The translations under genes were made by a program, and so were the position numbers. Below, piece after piece: positions 17,497 to 25,705 of a stretch of DNA of 62,914 nt. Where the stretch lies: contig CALXLD010000032.1 in NCBI GenBank assembly GCA_944389105.1, forward strand, positions 1-62,914, in the 5' to 3' direction. How positions within the stretch are numbered: position 1 is the stretch's first letter; each line of letters begins with the position of its first letter. Under the pieces are notes generated by a model. The model was not told the origin of the DNA. It searched no databases and saw nothing but the letters and a program-made list of their open reading frames with translations. This DNA comes from an uncultured Spirochaetaceae bacterium (GTDB taxonomy: Bacteria; Spirochaetota; Spirochaetia; Sphaerochaetales; Sphaerochaetaceae).

Positions 17497-19137
17497 ATGA
17501 AAACTTTGCTTTCATTTCTACTGGTTTTCCTGACAATTGCTTCATCTGTGTTTGGGGCAGGAGTACCTGTTGTTCAGACTGAATATGGACCAGTGCAGGG
17601 CATATATCCGGATGCTGCGCTTCCTGATGTTGTCGAGTACAGGGGCATTCCCTATGCGGCACCACCAGTAGGTGATCTTAGATGGAAGGCTCCTGTAGAT
17701 CCTGAGCCATGGACCGATGTTCGTGTATGTGACGAATATGCTCCTATACCAATGCAGGTTCTTGGCGGCGCAACTGCAGCTCCGTATGATCAGGATTTCT
17801 ATTTTGATGGAATTCCAGAAATGTCTGAGGACTGTCTTTACCTTAATGTTGTGACAACTGAGACAAACTTAGAGGAAGGTGGAAAGCCTGTATTTGTATG
17901 GTTCCATGGGGGTGGTCTCAATAGTTGTTATACATTTGAACCGGAAGCTAATGGTGCAGAGATGGCAAACCGTGGAATAGTTGTTGTTTCTGTTGAACAG
18001 CGCCTAGGTCCTTTTGGATATCTTTCTCTTCCGCAGCTTACCGAGGAGCAGGGGCAGAGTGGAAATTATGGTCTTATGGACCAGATAAAGGCAATGGAAT
18101 GGATTCGGGACAATATTGCACAGTTTGGTGGAGATCCTGAGAATATTACTGCAGGCGGACAATCGGGTGGAACTACAAAATCAATGGCTATGCTGATTTC
18201 CCCGGAAATGGATGTTGATGTTGATCGTCTTATTCTGCAGAGTGGACTCAAGTTCAGGCAATCTTATCCATCAAATGCCGAGGCAGAAGCTCAGGGTACA
18301 CAGTATCTAGAAGATCTTGGTATTGATCCACTTATTTCTCTTGAAGAGCTAAGGTCAATACCAGCTGAAGATTTAATAGACAATACAAGTTCTGCTTATC
18401 CTCAGGCTATGAATCAGGATGGCAAATATGTTGTTTATGCTGACAATTTCGATGCTATTATGGCTGGAGAATTTGATAATGTTCAGATACTTTCCGGAAC
18501 TAATCTTGGTGAAGGCTCTTATCCTGTGAGCCCAACGGCTGAATCTTTTTATACGGGTTTCAAAGCAGAAATAGGAGAAGAACTTTATAATGCCTATGAT
18601 TTTGAAAACCTTATAAAGGTCTCTGATGTTTCTGCACAGACAACGGCCAGGCAGCTCGGTACATATGGCCTAGGTTCAAATGTTTCAAGAAATCTTATGG
18701 TAAACCGTTTATATGGTGCTTTTATTTCAGAAAGAACAGAAGGTGAAACTAAGAACTATACTTATCTATTCTCTCATTTTACACCAGAAAGCGTTTCTGA
18801 TATCGGAACATCACGTTCTGCCGCTGAACAGTGGGCGTGGCATTCGTCAGAGATGTGGTATACATTTGATTCTCTGAAACCTGGTCTTCCTTCTGTCAGG
18901 GAGTGGGCTGATTATGATTACCAGCTCGCAGACATAATGTGTGATGCATGGGTAAGCTTCATTAAAACCGGAGATCCGAATAATGAAACACTTCCAGTTG
19001 AATGGCCTGTTGCAGACGGTAGTATGGGGTATATTGATTTCGGAAATGGTGTTTCAGCACATTCCGGTGAATTTACATCACTTGAGAAATTAATGGCTGA
19101 TTATACTATCAGGGAATTTGTACCACAAGTTAACTGA
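17497..19137 (+). CDS. Secreted type-B carboxylesterase
   Basis: 546 residues. An N-terminal signal peptide of about 21 residues ends in SVFGA. Alpha/beta-hydrolase of the carboxylesterase/cholinesterase family: YRGIPYAAPPVGDLRWKAP, EDCLYLNV, oxyanion loop HGGGL and nucleophile S223 in GGQSGG. The acid residue and the late His are less clear to me; HSSEMWY near 430-440 is a typical family landmark. It hydrolyses carboxylic esters outside the cytoplasm, possibly acetylated or feruloylated plant material (inference). Strong SD AAGGAGG. It follows an AT-rich gap and its codon use is more AT-leaning than its neighbours, a weak hint of transfer. Confidence 0.85.
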   Translation: MKTLLSFLLVFLTIASSVFGAGVPVVQTEYGPVQGIYPDAALPDVVEYRGIPYAAPPVGDLRWKAPVDPEPWTDVRVCDEYAPIPMQVLGGATAAPYDQDFYFDGIPEMSEDCLYLNVVTTETNLEEGGKPVFVWFHGGGLNSCYTFEPEANGAEMANRGIVVVSVEQRLGPFGYLSLPQLTEEQGQSGNYGLMDQIKAMEWIRDNIAQFGGDPENITAGGQSGGTTKSMAMLISPEMDVDVDRLILQSGLKFRQSYPSNAEAEAQGTQYLEDLGIDPLISLEELRSIPAEDLIDNTSSAYPQAMNQDGKYVVYADNFDAIMAGEFDNVQILSGTNLGEGSYPVSPTAESFYTGFKAEIGEELYNAYDFENLIKVSDVSAQTTARQLGTYGLGSNVSRNLMVNRLYGAFISERTEGETKNYTYLFSHFTPESVSDIGTSRSAAEQWAWHSSEMWYTFDSLKPGLPSVREWADYDYQLADIMCDAWVSFIKTGDPNNETLPVEWPVADGSMGYIDFGNGVSAHSGEFTSLEKLMADYTIREFVPQVN

Positions 19138-19151
19138 TTTATGATGATAAT

Positions 19152-19178
19152 CCCCTCACATATGCATACTGTGAGGGG
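19152..19178. terminator. Perfect 9-bp hairpin after the esterase
   Basis: CCCCTCACA (19152-19160) and TGTGAGGGG (19170-19178) are perfectly complementary with a nine-base loop. There is no clear T-run on the plus strand. Probably a transcript end or stabilising hairpin for the esterase mRNA. Confidence 0.5.
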
Positions 19179-19228
19179 TGCTACTGCCTCATCCTTCTGG
19201 AGTGAAAGTAAAGTCCCAGAAGCAATAC

Positions 19229-19257
19229 TTGCAAAGAATGCGTTTAGTACTTATCTT
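19229..19257 (+). promoter_or_regulatory. Promoter implying a leaderless yhbY-like mRNA
   Basis: TTGCAA (19229-19234), 17 bases, TATCTT (19252-19257), then seven bases to the ATG at 19265. There is no SD before that ATG. Confidence 0.5.
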
Positions 19258-19264
19258 CAATACT

Positions 19265-19558
19265 ATGGAATTGAGGAGTTATCAGAGGGCATTCCTGCGC
19301 TCAAAGGCGCAGACACTTGACCCTGTCGTGTATGTTGGCAAGGATGGACTTTCAGATGGAGTTATTGCTGCACTGGATGCAGCTTTGACATCCCATGAGC
19401 TTGTGAAAGTCAGATTTACAGGAAACAAGGATGGGGTCAGGGAAATCTCTGCTTCTCTAGAAAGTGCAACATCATCAACTCTTGTTGCTATTACCGGTTT
19501 TACAGCTGTATTCTTCAGACAGGATCCGGATTCTCCGGAGAGAATCTATAGAATCTGA
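19265..19558 (+). CDS. YhbY-family RNA-binding protein (CRM domain)
   Basis: 97 residues. The CRM fold is recognisable from LRSKAQTLDPVVYVGKDGLSDG, a variant of the GKxGL loop, and HELVKVRF. Homologues associate with pre-50S ribosomes and act in ribosome assembly. ATG 19265 is chosen because homologues begin with a helix like MELRSYQRAFLRSKAQ; upstream in-frame starts give unrelated sequence. There is no SD, and the promoter spacing suggests leaderless initiation. Confidence 0.85.
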   Translation: MELRSYQRAFLRSKAQTLDPVVYVGKDGLSDGVIAALDAALTSHELVKVRFTGNKDGVREISASLESATSSTLVAITGFTAVFFRQDPDSPERIYRI

Positions 19559-19596
19559 TTTTTTCATCAGAGATTGGAATATTGTCGTTCGGAAAG

Positions 19597-19629
19597 CTTG
19601 GAGTTCTGGGGTGCAGAGACTCCAAGTTT
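19597..19629 (+). terminator. Rho-independent terminator
   Basis: CTTGGAGT (19597-19604) pairs with ACTCCAAG (19619-19626), then TTTC. Confidence 0.6.
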
Positions 19630-19708
19630 CATTGTAATACTATGATAATTATATAGATTGTTGCCTTTTTCCTATAATTTTGTTAATATAATAACATAAG
19701 GCATTTCT

Positions 19709-19781
19709 CCCACAGCTGTGGGGTGGTGTCAGGAGGGGTAGCGGCCTGGACCGGGGAGGCGCCTCGGATGAGCCGTCCTGA
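19709..19781 (+). promoter_or_regulatory. Structured leader burying SD and start of the CDF gene
   Basis: CCCACAGCTGTGGG (19709-19722) forms one hairpin. CCGGGG (19751-19756) pairs with CCTCGG (19762-19767) so that the SD GGGGAGG (19753-19759) lies in this second hairpin. TCAGGA (19729-19734) plus CGGC (19742-19745) pair with GCCG (19772-19775) plus TCCTGA (19776-19781), closing a helix around SD and ATG. GC content is far above the surroundings. The layout fits a translational riboswitch or thermosensor ahead of a metal exporter; the ligand is unknown. Confidence 0.5.
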
Positions 19782-20718
19782 AATCAATATGAAAAAGGAA
19801 ATTATCTACATTAGAGCAGTTACGCTGATCTGCTTCTTGTTCGGTGTGCTCGGTATTGCCGCTGCACTTATCACAGGATCATCATCGATGATGTTCGATG
19901 GTATGTATTCGCTGGTACAGTCAGTATTCATCCTTCTTTCTGGGTTCGTTGTCAGGCTGATAGGACGAAAGGATGATGAATATTACCAGTTCGGATATGG
20001 GGCTTTTGAACCATTCTACATTGTTCTGAGGACTATTGTCCTTCTGACCATGAATTCAATTCTGGCACGTGGTGCTGTTGTTGCCCTCCTTTCTGGGGGA
20101 AGGCGGGTAGAAGCAACTGTTGCACTGGCTTTCACAGCTATTTCGATTGTCGGATGCCTTATTGTTTATGTGTTTCTGCGGCATCAGGCTAAGGTACTTC
20201 ATTCTCCGCTGCTGAAGGCAGAGTCAAGAAGCTGGCTTAACGATACGCTGATAAGTGTTTCTGTCCTGATCTCATTTGCAGTAATGGCAGTGCTTGATCA
20301 TTATGGGCGCTCTGATATTGCTGCGATGATTGATCCTATCATAACGATAATGTTTGCTCTCTCGCTGCTGCCTGCTCTTCTGAAGCAGCTCATTTCCGGC
20401 GTCAAGGACCTGCTTGATGCAGCACCTCCGAAGGAGGTCCAGGAGAGGCTTGATGAAGTGGTTTCATCTTATGCTGACCGTTATGGCTTCAAGGATTATG
20501 AAATATACTCTTCAAAACATGGCCGTACTGTTTCGGCTATGATACATATAATACTGCGCGAGGATCTTTCAGTGAGAACTATCGACGGAATCAGGAAGGC
20601 AATGCTGAAGGATATAATATCTGCATGGCAGTGGAGCGATACAGATATCGTATTCACAGTCGATCCAAGCTGGATAGAGTACTCGGTTCCCGTTGCAGGA
20701 GAGGAGATGTTCGGATGA
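19768..20718 (+). CDS. CDF-family cation efflux protein
   Basis: 316 residues. ATG 19768 has an SD eight bases upstream; an ATG at 19789 lacks one. About six membrane helices, with the DGMYSLVQS segment (the Asp of the metal site in helix 2, variant of HALTDLL) and NDTLISVSVLISF (helix 5 with Asp), followed by a cytoplasmic domain of about 100 residues. CDF proteins exchange Zn, Mn, Fe, Co or Ni for protons. The metal is not clear from the residues seen. The downstream gene overlaps by four bases. Translation may be gated by the leader structure. Confidence 0.85.
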   Translation: MSRPEINMKKEIIYIRAVTLICFLFGVLGIAAALITGSSSMMFDGMYSLVQSVFILLSGFVVRLIGRKDDEYYQFGYGAFEPFYIVLRTIVLLTMNSILARGAVVALLSGGRRVEATVALAFTAISIVGCLIVYVFLRHQAKVLHSPLLKAESRSWLNDTLISVSVLISFAVMAVLDHYGRSDIAAMIDPIITIMFALSLLPALLKQLISGVKDLLDAAPPKEVQERLDEVVSSYADRYGFKDYEIYSSKHGRTVSAMIHIILREDLSVRTIDGIRKAMLKDIISAWQWSDTDIVFTVDPSWIEYSVPVAGEEMFG

Positions 20719-21194
20719 AGATGGAGATTCCTGAGATACTTGAGAAGCAGGAGGAGAGCCTCCGTTTTACCAGCGTGTCCTTCAGCCTGCTTCATAAAAT
20801 AGGGGAGACGCTTATTGAGGAAGCTGGAAAAAGAGGCGGAAGCGTCTATGTGATGATCCGTGTTGCAGGAGATATTGTTTATGCTGCTGCTATGGATGGT
20901 ACCTCAGGAAACAATATCCAGTGGGCAAGGCGCAAGGCGAATACTGCTGAGCTTGCTGGAAGAAGCTCCATGCGCGATGGAATGATCAACAGGGCAAAAG
21001 GAAGACCTCTTGCTGAAAGAGGTCTGTCCTCCCTAGATTACACGGAGGAAGGTGGTTCGTTCCCTATAATCCTTGATACAGGTGTTGTTATAGGTTCAAT
21101 AACTGTTTCGGGCATGAAGAGCGAAGAGGATCATCAGCTCATTGCCGATGTGCTTAGCTCGTTCCTGGGCAAAACAGTTCCATCGGTTCTCTGA
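20715..21194 (+). CDS. UPF0303-family (GlcG/HbpS-like) protein
   Basis: 159 residues. An ATGA overlap with the CDF gene and SD GGAGAGGAG set the start. The sequence GDIVYAAAMDGTSGNNIQWARRKANTAE and the late DTGVVIGSITVSG resemble the UPF0303/heme-degrading-domain-like family. The biochemical role is not established; some relatives bind heme or cobalamin. Co-translation with a cation exporter suggests metal or cofactor handling (inference). Confidence 0.7.
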   Translation: MKMEIPEILEKQEESLRFTSVSFSLLHKIGETLIEEAGKRGGSVYVMIRVAGDIVYAAAMDGTSGNNIQWARRKANTAELAGRSSMRDGMINRAKGRPLAERGLSSLDYTEEGGSFPIILDTGVVIGSITVSGMKSEEDHQLIADVLSSFLGKTVPSVL

Positions 21195-21379
21195 ATCAGA
21201 TTCTGTTTTTCCGTGCTGCAGTCATGCCTCTCTCAGAGAGGTTCTGTGGTAATTAAAATTGTTCTGTTCTGCTTCATTTTGAATGAGTTTCCTGTATCAG
21301 ATATTATATAACAAAGAAAAATGTAGAAATATTTTGCCCATTGTCTGATTTTCTGTTAAATTAAGTGCTGAATTCATTT

Positions 21380-21395
21380 CCAGGAGCAATCCTGG
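21380..21395 (+). promoter_or_regulatory. Small hairpin before the AraC-type gene
   Basis: CCAGGA (21380-21385) pairs with TCCTGG (21390-21395) with loop GCAA, a GNRA tetraloop. It ends within the purine-rich SD region (GGAGAGAGGA) of the gene at 21411, so it could modulate ribosome access. Confidence 0.4.
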
Positions 21396-21410
21396 AGAGA
21401 GGATAGAAGC

Positions 21411-22283
21411 ATGTATACACCATTCTTGTTTAGCACCTCTGAGACGGCTTTTCGTTACGTCCTCTTGCATAAGAAAGAGACAGAAGCATTTCCCATGCAT
21501 TGGCATGATGAAATAGAGCTCATTTTCGTCAGGAATGGCGAACTCAGGATCTTCATCAATGGAGAGCCCTTTGATATATCTGCAGGAAATGCTGCAATCA
21601 TAAATTCCGGGGATTGCCATTATACAGTACCTTCGGATGCTGAATGCATAACCATTATTTTTTCTTTATCCATTCTTTCCGGAACCAGTGACAGCGAGAG
21701 AATAATCTCAGAGCTGAAAACCAGGCTTGGAAGAAATTCCAAGACCACGCTTGAGTGGAAAGAAGAGGACAGAGAGGCGCTCCATGCGCTTCTTGAGGAG
21801 CTTGAAGGAATTGATCGCAGTTCGTTTGCATATGAGCTTCTTGTCCGCTCTGCCATTTTCCGTATTTCAGCTCTTATAGGTGATGAGAATCATAATCCGC
21901 TCTCTGATGCTGGTGCCCGTTCTGAGTGCTCAAAAGCCAGGGAAAGAATTGCTAATGTCTTTAAGTATATAGAACAGCATTATATGGAGCCTATATCGCT
22001 TCCATCTGCTGCAGAGGCTTCCGGATATGTGCCGACTTATTTTTCCAGGGTTTTCAAGACATGTACTGGCATGACATTCTATGATTACCTTACGGTTTAC
22101 AGAATCAGGAAAGCCGAGATACAGCTTGTAAATACGAATGACAGTGTTTCAAGTATTGCCTCAGCTTCTGGCTTCAGCAGCGTTAAGACATTTGACAGGG
22201 TTTTCAAGGAGCAGATTGGAACTTCCCCGCTTAAATTCCGCAAACAGCATCAGAAGCAGCAGGCGGAAAAGCGTAGAAAGTAG
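21411..22283 (+). CDS. AraC-family transcriptional regulator with cupin domain
   Basis: 290 residues. N-terminal cupin-like sensor (FPMHWHDEIELIFVRNGELRIFING, about 25-100) and two C-terminal helix-turn-helix units (about 190-285; the second contains SVSSIASASGFSSVKTFDRV). Such regulators usually sense sugars or related small molecules. It has no obvious sugar operon next to it; the following gene is a SufC-like ATPase 50 bases away, which may be an independent unit. Target unknown. Confidence 0.85.
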   Translation: MYTPFLFSTSETAFRYVLLHKKETEAFPMHWHDEIELIFVRNGELRIFINGEPFDISAGNAAIINSGDCHYTVPSDAECITIIFSLSILSGTSDSERIISELKTRLGRNSKTTLEWKEEDREALHALLEELEGIDRSSFAYELLVRSAIFRISALIGDENHNPLSDAGARSECSKARERIANVFKYIEQHYMEPISLPSAAEASGYVPTYFSRVFKTCTGMTFYDYLTVYRIRKAEIQLVNTNDSVSSIASASGFSSVKTFDRVFKEQIGTSPLKFRKQHQKQQAEKRRK

Positions 22284-22332
22284 AGTTTTCTTTTCCTCCG
22301 GCATTACTTATCTTCTAGGTAAGGAGTTTTAG

Positions 22333-23052
22333 ATGCTAGAACTTAAGAATATATGCTGGAGCACTCCAGATGGCAGACGCGTCATAAACGATGTGTCCCT
22401 GTCCATCCCGGACAGGGGGCTGACTGTTATAACCGGGCCAAATGGCGGTGGAAAAACGACACTTGCAAAGATCATTGCAGGTATAGAAACCCCAGAAAGC
22501 GGAAGGATATTCTTCTCTGGGGAGGATATAACGGATCTTGATGTGACGAGCCGGGCAAGAATCGGCATCAGCTATGCCTTTCAGCAGCCAGTCAGATTCA
22601 AAGGAATAACTGTACGTGATCTGCTTGAGATTGCAGCAGATGACAAGCTTGGGGAGAAAGAACTCTGCTCCCTTCTCTCGAAAGTAGGGCTCTGTGCCCG
22701 GGATTATGAGGAGAGGGAGATAAATTCCTCCCTTTCCGGCGGTGAGATAAAAAGAGTCGAGATTGCTTCTGTTCTCGCCAGAAACGCTAAGCTCACTATC
22801 TTCGATGAGCCAGAGGCTGGAATAGATCTCTGGTCTTTCTCCGGTCTTATCGATGCATTCCAGGAGATAAAGAAATCCGATAGGGCAGAGATCATAATCT
22901 CCCATCAGGAGAGAATCCTTGGCGTTGCCGATAGGATTATCATAATTGAAAACGGAACTATAAGCAGGGAGGGAAGGCGTGAGGATATTCTTCCTCAGCT
23001 TGTTGCTTCATCCCGCTGTCCTGCCTGTCCTTCTCCGACACTGAGGGGATAA
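22333..23052 (+). CDS. SufC-like ABC ATPase of a minimal Fe-S assembly pair
   Basis: 239 residues. Walker A GPNGGGKTT, Q-loop FQQPVRF, signature LSGGEIKR, Walker B TIFDEPEAGIDLW and switch His in ISHQE. The SGGE(I/M)KR and DEPEAGID forms are characteristic of SufC rather than transporter ATPases, and no membrane partner is encoded. It should energise Fe-S cluster assembly on the SufB-like protein that follows two bases later. No SufS, SufU, SufE or SufA is nearby, so this matches the two-gene SmsC/SmsB arrangement. Good SD AAGGAG. Confidence 0.85.
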   Translation: MLELKNICWSTPDGRRVINDVSLSIPDRGLTVITGPNGGGKTTLAKIIAGIETPESGRIFFSGEDITDLDVTSRARIGISYAFQQPVRFKGITVRDLLEIAADDKLGEKELCSLLSKVGLCARDYEEREINSSLSGGEIKRVEIASVLARNAKLTIFDEPEAGIDLWSFSGLIDAFQEIKKSDRAEIIISHQERILGVADRIIIIENGTISREGRREDILPQLVASSRCPACPSPTLRG

Positions 23053-23054
23053 TC

Positions 23055-23972
23055 ATGAAAAGCACTACTGAAGAAATACTTAAGATCGTATCTGATTGGA
23101 AGGATTCATTCTGCGGGGCTTATTCCATCAGGGAAGATGGAAAAAGCATAGAGAGAATGAGCACCGAGCATATACATATAACACCTAAGGAGGATAAGCC
23201 AGGTCTTGATATCCTGATTGATGATGGAACAAGGGGAGAGAGGCTGGCAATTCCTGCCTGCGTTACTCATGGCGATATAGATGATCTTGTCTATAATGAT
23301 TTCTATATAGGCTCTGACTGTGATGTGACGATAATTGCAGGCTGTGGTGTTCATACGGATAACGGTGAGCCTGCCCGCCATAACGGAATACACCGTTTCT
23401 TCATAAAGGACCGGTCCAGGGTAAAGTATCTTGAAAAGCATGTGGGGCTTGGTAAAGGAAGCGGCGAGAAATCGATAGATCCAGTTACAGAGGTGTTTCT
23501 TGGAGAAAACAGTGTCATGGAGATGGATACTTCGCAGATAGGAGGAGTGACACGATCTAAGAGGATTACATCAGGAACAGTCGGCAAGGAAAGCAGCTTC
23601 ATAATCCATGAAAGGCTTCTTACTGAAAAGGATCAGGTTGCTGTGACCGAGTTCGATGTGGATATGCAGGGTGATGGCAGTTCTGTTGACCTTGTTTCAA
23701 GATCGGTGGCAAAAGATGATTCAAGGCAGTCCTATCATTCTGTGATAAAAGGGAATGCAAGATGCACCGGACATAGTGAATGCGATGCTATTCTCACAGG
23801 CAATGGCAAGGTAAGCGCCTCTCCTCAGCTTGATGCGAATTCCCTTGACGCTGCATTGATTCATGAGGCAGCTATCGGGAAGATCGCAGGTGAGCAGCTT
23901 CTGAAGCTTCAGACATTCGGCCTTACCGAAGAGGAAGCTGAGGAAAGAATCATAAAAGGATTCCTGAAGTGA
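23055..23972 (+). CDS. SufB/SufD-like Fe-S scaffold protein, short form
   Basis: 305 residues, much shorter than SufB (about 470-495) or SufD (about 420). The beta-helix core and C-terminal part are present: IIAGCGVHTD, then GHSECDAIL and HEAAIGKI, which correspond to the SufB region holding a functional Cys and the Glu/Thr-rich HEATTSKI. The N-terminal extension of SufB is lacking. It probably forms the cluster-assembly scaffold with the SufC-like protein as a homodimer in place of SufBD. Known as SmsB in minimal SUF-like systems of anaerobes; the assignment here rests on size, pairing and motifs. Confidence 0.8.
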   Translation: MKSTTEEILKIVSDWKDSFCGAYSIREDGKSIERMSTEHIHITPKEDKPGLDILIDDGTRGERLAIPACVTHGDIDDLVYNDFYIGSDCDVTIIAGCGVHTDNGEPARHNGIHRFFIKDRSRVKYLEKHVGLGKGSGEKSIDPVTEVFLGENSVMEMDTSQIGGVTRSKRITSGTVGKESSFIIHERLLTEKDQVAVTEFDVDMQGDGSSVDLVSRSVAKDDSRQSYHSVIKGNARCTGHSECDAILTGNGKVSASPQLDANSLDAALIHEAAIGKIAGEQLLKLQTFGLTEEEAEERIIKGFLK

Positions 23973-23978
23973 TTTCAG

Positions 23979-24001
23979 ACAGCGGGTGCAGAGCCCGCTG
24001 T
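23979..24001 (+). terminator. Hairpin terminator after the Suf-like pair
   Basis: ACAGCGGG (23979-23986) pairs with CCCGCTGT (23994-24001). Strong stem, weak T-run (TTCAT). Confidence 0.55.
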
Positions 24002-24022
24002 TCATAATGCATGGAATTCTGA

Positions 24023-24052
24023 TTGTCCGAAGCAGTGAATCTGCGGTATAAA
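24023..24052 (+). promoter_or_regulatory. Promoter implying a leaderless mRNA
   Basis: TTGTCC (24023-24028), 18 bases, TATAAA (24047-24052), five bases, ATG 24058. No SD is seen. Confidence 0.45.
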
Positions 24053-24057
24053 ATGGC

Positions 24058-24759
24058 ATGCATCGCAATCTTTTCCTAAGAATTATCGTTTACCTTTCGG
24101 GGTTGCTGGTTCTTGCATTGGGCATAACTCTCAATGTTAAGACCGGTCTCGGGGTTTCTCCTATAATCTCCGTAGCTCATGTTGCTGCAGTCGTTCTTTC
24201 CTTTCCGATAGGGGATGCGGCTTTCTGCCTTTATTCGGTTTTTGTTCTTGCTGAGATTTGCATCCATCTTCATCTCTGCAGAAAAGACAGCTTGCCCCCT
24301 AAAAGATCAATGCTTATCAAAGATCTGCTGCAGCTTCCTCTTTCTCTGGTCTTCACAAGGATAATGAATGTTTTTGAAAGCATGATTCCGCAGCTGGATC
24401 AGCTTCCTGATACGGAGTTTTTCGGGACTTTCGGAGGAAGGCTTCTTGCCCTTCTTTTCGCTATTGCAGCAACGGGAATAGGTGCTGCCGCTTCCCTTGA
24501 TATGAGGATCGTTCCCAATCCCGGAGATGGGATTGTCCAGGCCCTTTCTGATTTGTCAGGAAAGGAGACCGGGCTTGTCAAGAATATCTTTGATGGCTGC
24601 AATGTGGCGCTGTCGATTATCCTTGGCCTCTTGTTTGCAGGTGGGGTCGTTGGCATAGGAATCGGAACTATCCTTGCTTTCCTTGGTGTTGGCAGATTTG
24701 TTGCTCTTTTCAATAGATTCTGTTTTCCGTTCATTAGGAAAACGGTTGAAAATTCCTGA
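24058..24759 (+). CDS. YczE/YitT-type membrane protein
   Basis: 233 residues with about five hydrophobic segments. LALGITLNVKTGLGVSPI near the N terminus and MRIVPNPGDGIVQALSDLSGKETGLVKNIFD mark the YczE/YyaS/YitT superfamily of integral membrane proteins, whose substrate is unknown. The short gap from a strong hairpin and a -10 box five bases before the ATG suggest its own leaderless transcript. Confidence 0.7.
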   Translation: MHRNLFLRIIVYLSGLLVLALGITLNVKTGLGVSPIISVAHVAAVVLSFPIGDAAFCLYSVFVLAEICIHLHLCRKDSLPPKRSMLIKDLLQLPLSLVFTRIMNVFESMIPQLDQLPDTEFFGTFGGRLLALLFAIAATGIGAAASLDMRIVPNPGDGIVQALSDLSGKETGLVKNIFDGCNVALSIILGLLFAGGVVGIGIGTILAFLGVGRFVALFNRFCFPFIRKTVENS

Positions 24760-24800
24760 AAACTTAATATGGTTAACACTCTGATTTCACTTACCTGATT

Positions 24801-24806
24801 TCTAAT
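24801..24806 (+). promoter_or_regulatory. -10 box close to a GTG start
   Basis: TCTAAT lies six bases before the GTG at 24813. No convincing -35 at the usual distance, and no SD. Confidence 0.35.
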
Positions 24807-24812
24807 TGAACC

Positions 24813-25382
24813 GTGAGATTAATAAGTCATCTGCGTCTGTCTCTTCATATACTGTCAAAGCACCCGATGGGAATGCCTGAATCAATAGCATATCTTTTCG
24901 GGAATATTGAACCCGATTTATGCTTCTTTTCCTATTTCAGGAATACTGAACCTGGAGATAGAGGCCGCGGGCACAACTATAAAACAGCAATGGCAAGAAT
25001 CAGGAAGCTTGAATTATCATTGGTGCCGGATGGAATAGCTGCTGCATACGCTCTGGGAAAGATAACCCATTACGCTGCAGATATCTTTACATTTCCCCAT
25101 AATCCACACCTTTTCATCGGATCTCTTAAGGATCATATGGCATATGAGAGGGTGCTTGATGATATGCTTTCTTCCTATCTTGAAGTGTGCAGGGAATCCT
25201 TCATTCCGGATTCTATGGAAGGTGCTTGCGACTACCTGGCGGAACTTCATGAAAAATATGAGAAAGAGGCGGCATCTCCATCGAATGATCTTTTCCACAT
25301 CCTTAGAGCAGCTACAGCGCTGCGTACCGCATTCAGCTATGTTTCCGGAGGTATTGCCAGGCGAGCTGTCGGCAGATTCTGA
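24813..25382 (+). CDS. Zinc-dependent phospholipase C-like protein
   Basis: 189 residues. Family landmarks: SKHPMGMPE, GNIEPDL, HNYKT and GKITHYAADIFTFPHN provide His and Asp residues that bind zinc in zinc-dependent phospholipase C/S1-P1-like proteins. There is no signal peptide, so it is cytoplasmic. Substrate unknown. The GTG start matches where homologues begin (SHLRLSLHIL), but there is no SD, so the exact start is moderately sure. Confidence 0.7.
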   Translation: MRLISHLRLSLHILSKHPMGMPESIAYLFGNIEPDLCFFSYFRNTEPGDRGRGHNYKTAMARIRKLELSLVPDGIAAAYALGKITHYAADIFTFPHNPHLFIGSLKDHMAYERVLDDMLSSYLEVCRESFIPDSMEGACDYLAELHEKYEKEAASPSNDLFHILRAATALRTAFSYVSGGIARRAVGRF

Positions 25383-25430
25383 CACTGTATCTTTTTTGCC
25401 TGCTCATGTAGAATCAGAGCTGGAGCTATT

Positions 25431-25703
25431 ATGAGAAGATCTATAATAACAGTGGTCGGAAAAGATAAGGTAGGAATCATTGCTGAAGTCTGTTCCTATC
25501 TTGCAAAGAGCAATGTGAATATTCTGGATATAAGCCAGACAATCGTAGATGGCTTTTTCAATATGATGATGATCTGCGATGCAAATAGCGCGAATAAGGA
25601 GTTTCTTACAATCTCCGATGAGCTTGATGCGCTTGGAAAGAAGATAGGCTGCATCATAAAGCTGCAGAGAGAAGAGATCTTCGAGAGCATGCAGAGGATC
25701 TGA
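25431..25703 (+). CDS. ACT-domain protein, UPF0237 family
   Basis: 90 residues forming a single ACT-like domain: [32 protein letters not shown] is the glycine-bearing ligand loop of amino-acid-binding ACT domains. It is followed two bases later by a UPF0210 gene; this pair is conserved in many anaerobes. It is presumably a small-molecule sensor for its partner. Confidence 0.9.
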   Translation: MRRSIITVVGKDKVGIIAEVCSYLAKSNVNILDISQTIVDGFFNMMMICDANSANKEFLTISDELDALGKKIGCIIKLQREEIFESMQRI

Positions 25704-25705
25704 GT

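Noticed and set aside
17243..17500. 85-codon open frame running into the esterase start
   Set aside because: No SD, low-complexity hydrophobic sequence, and it overlaps the strong SD of the esterase.
17497..19137. Esterase as part of a recently acquired island
   Set aside because: Only a mild AT shift and no repeats, integrase, tRNA junction or mobile genes beside it.
19709..19781. Known yybP-ykoY manganese or NiCo riboswitch
   Set aside because: The conserved internal loop and junction sequences of these classes are not recognisable, so no class name is given.
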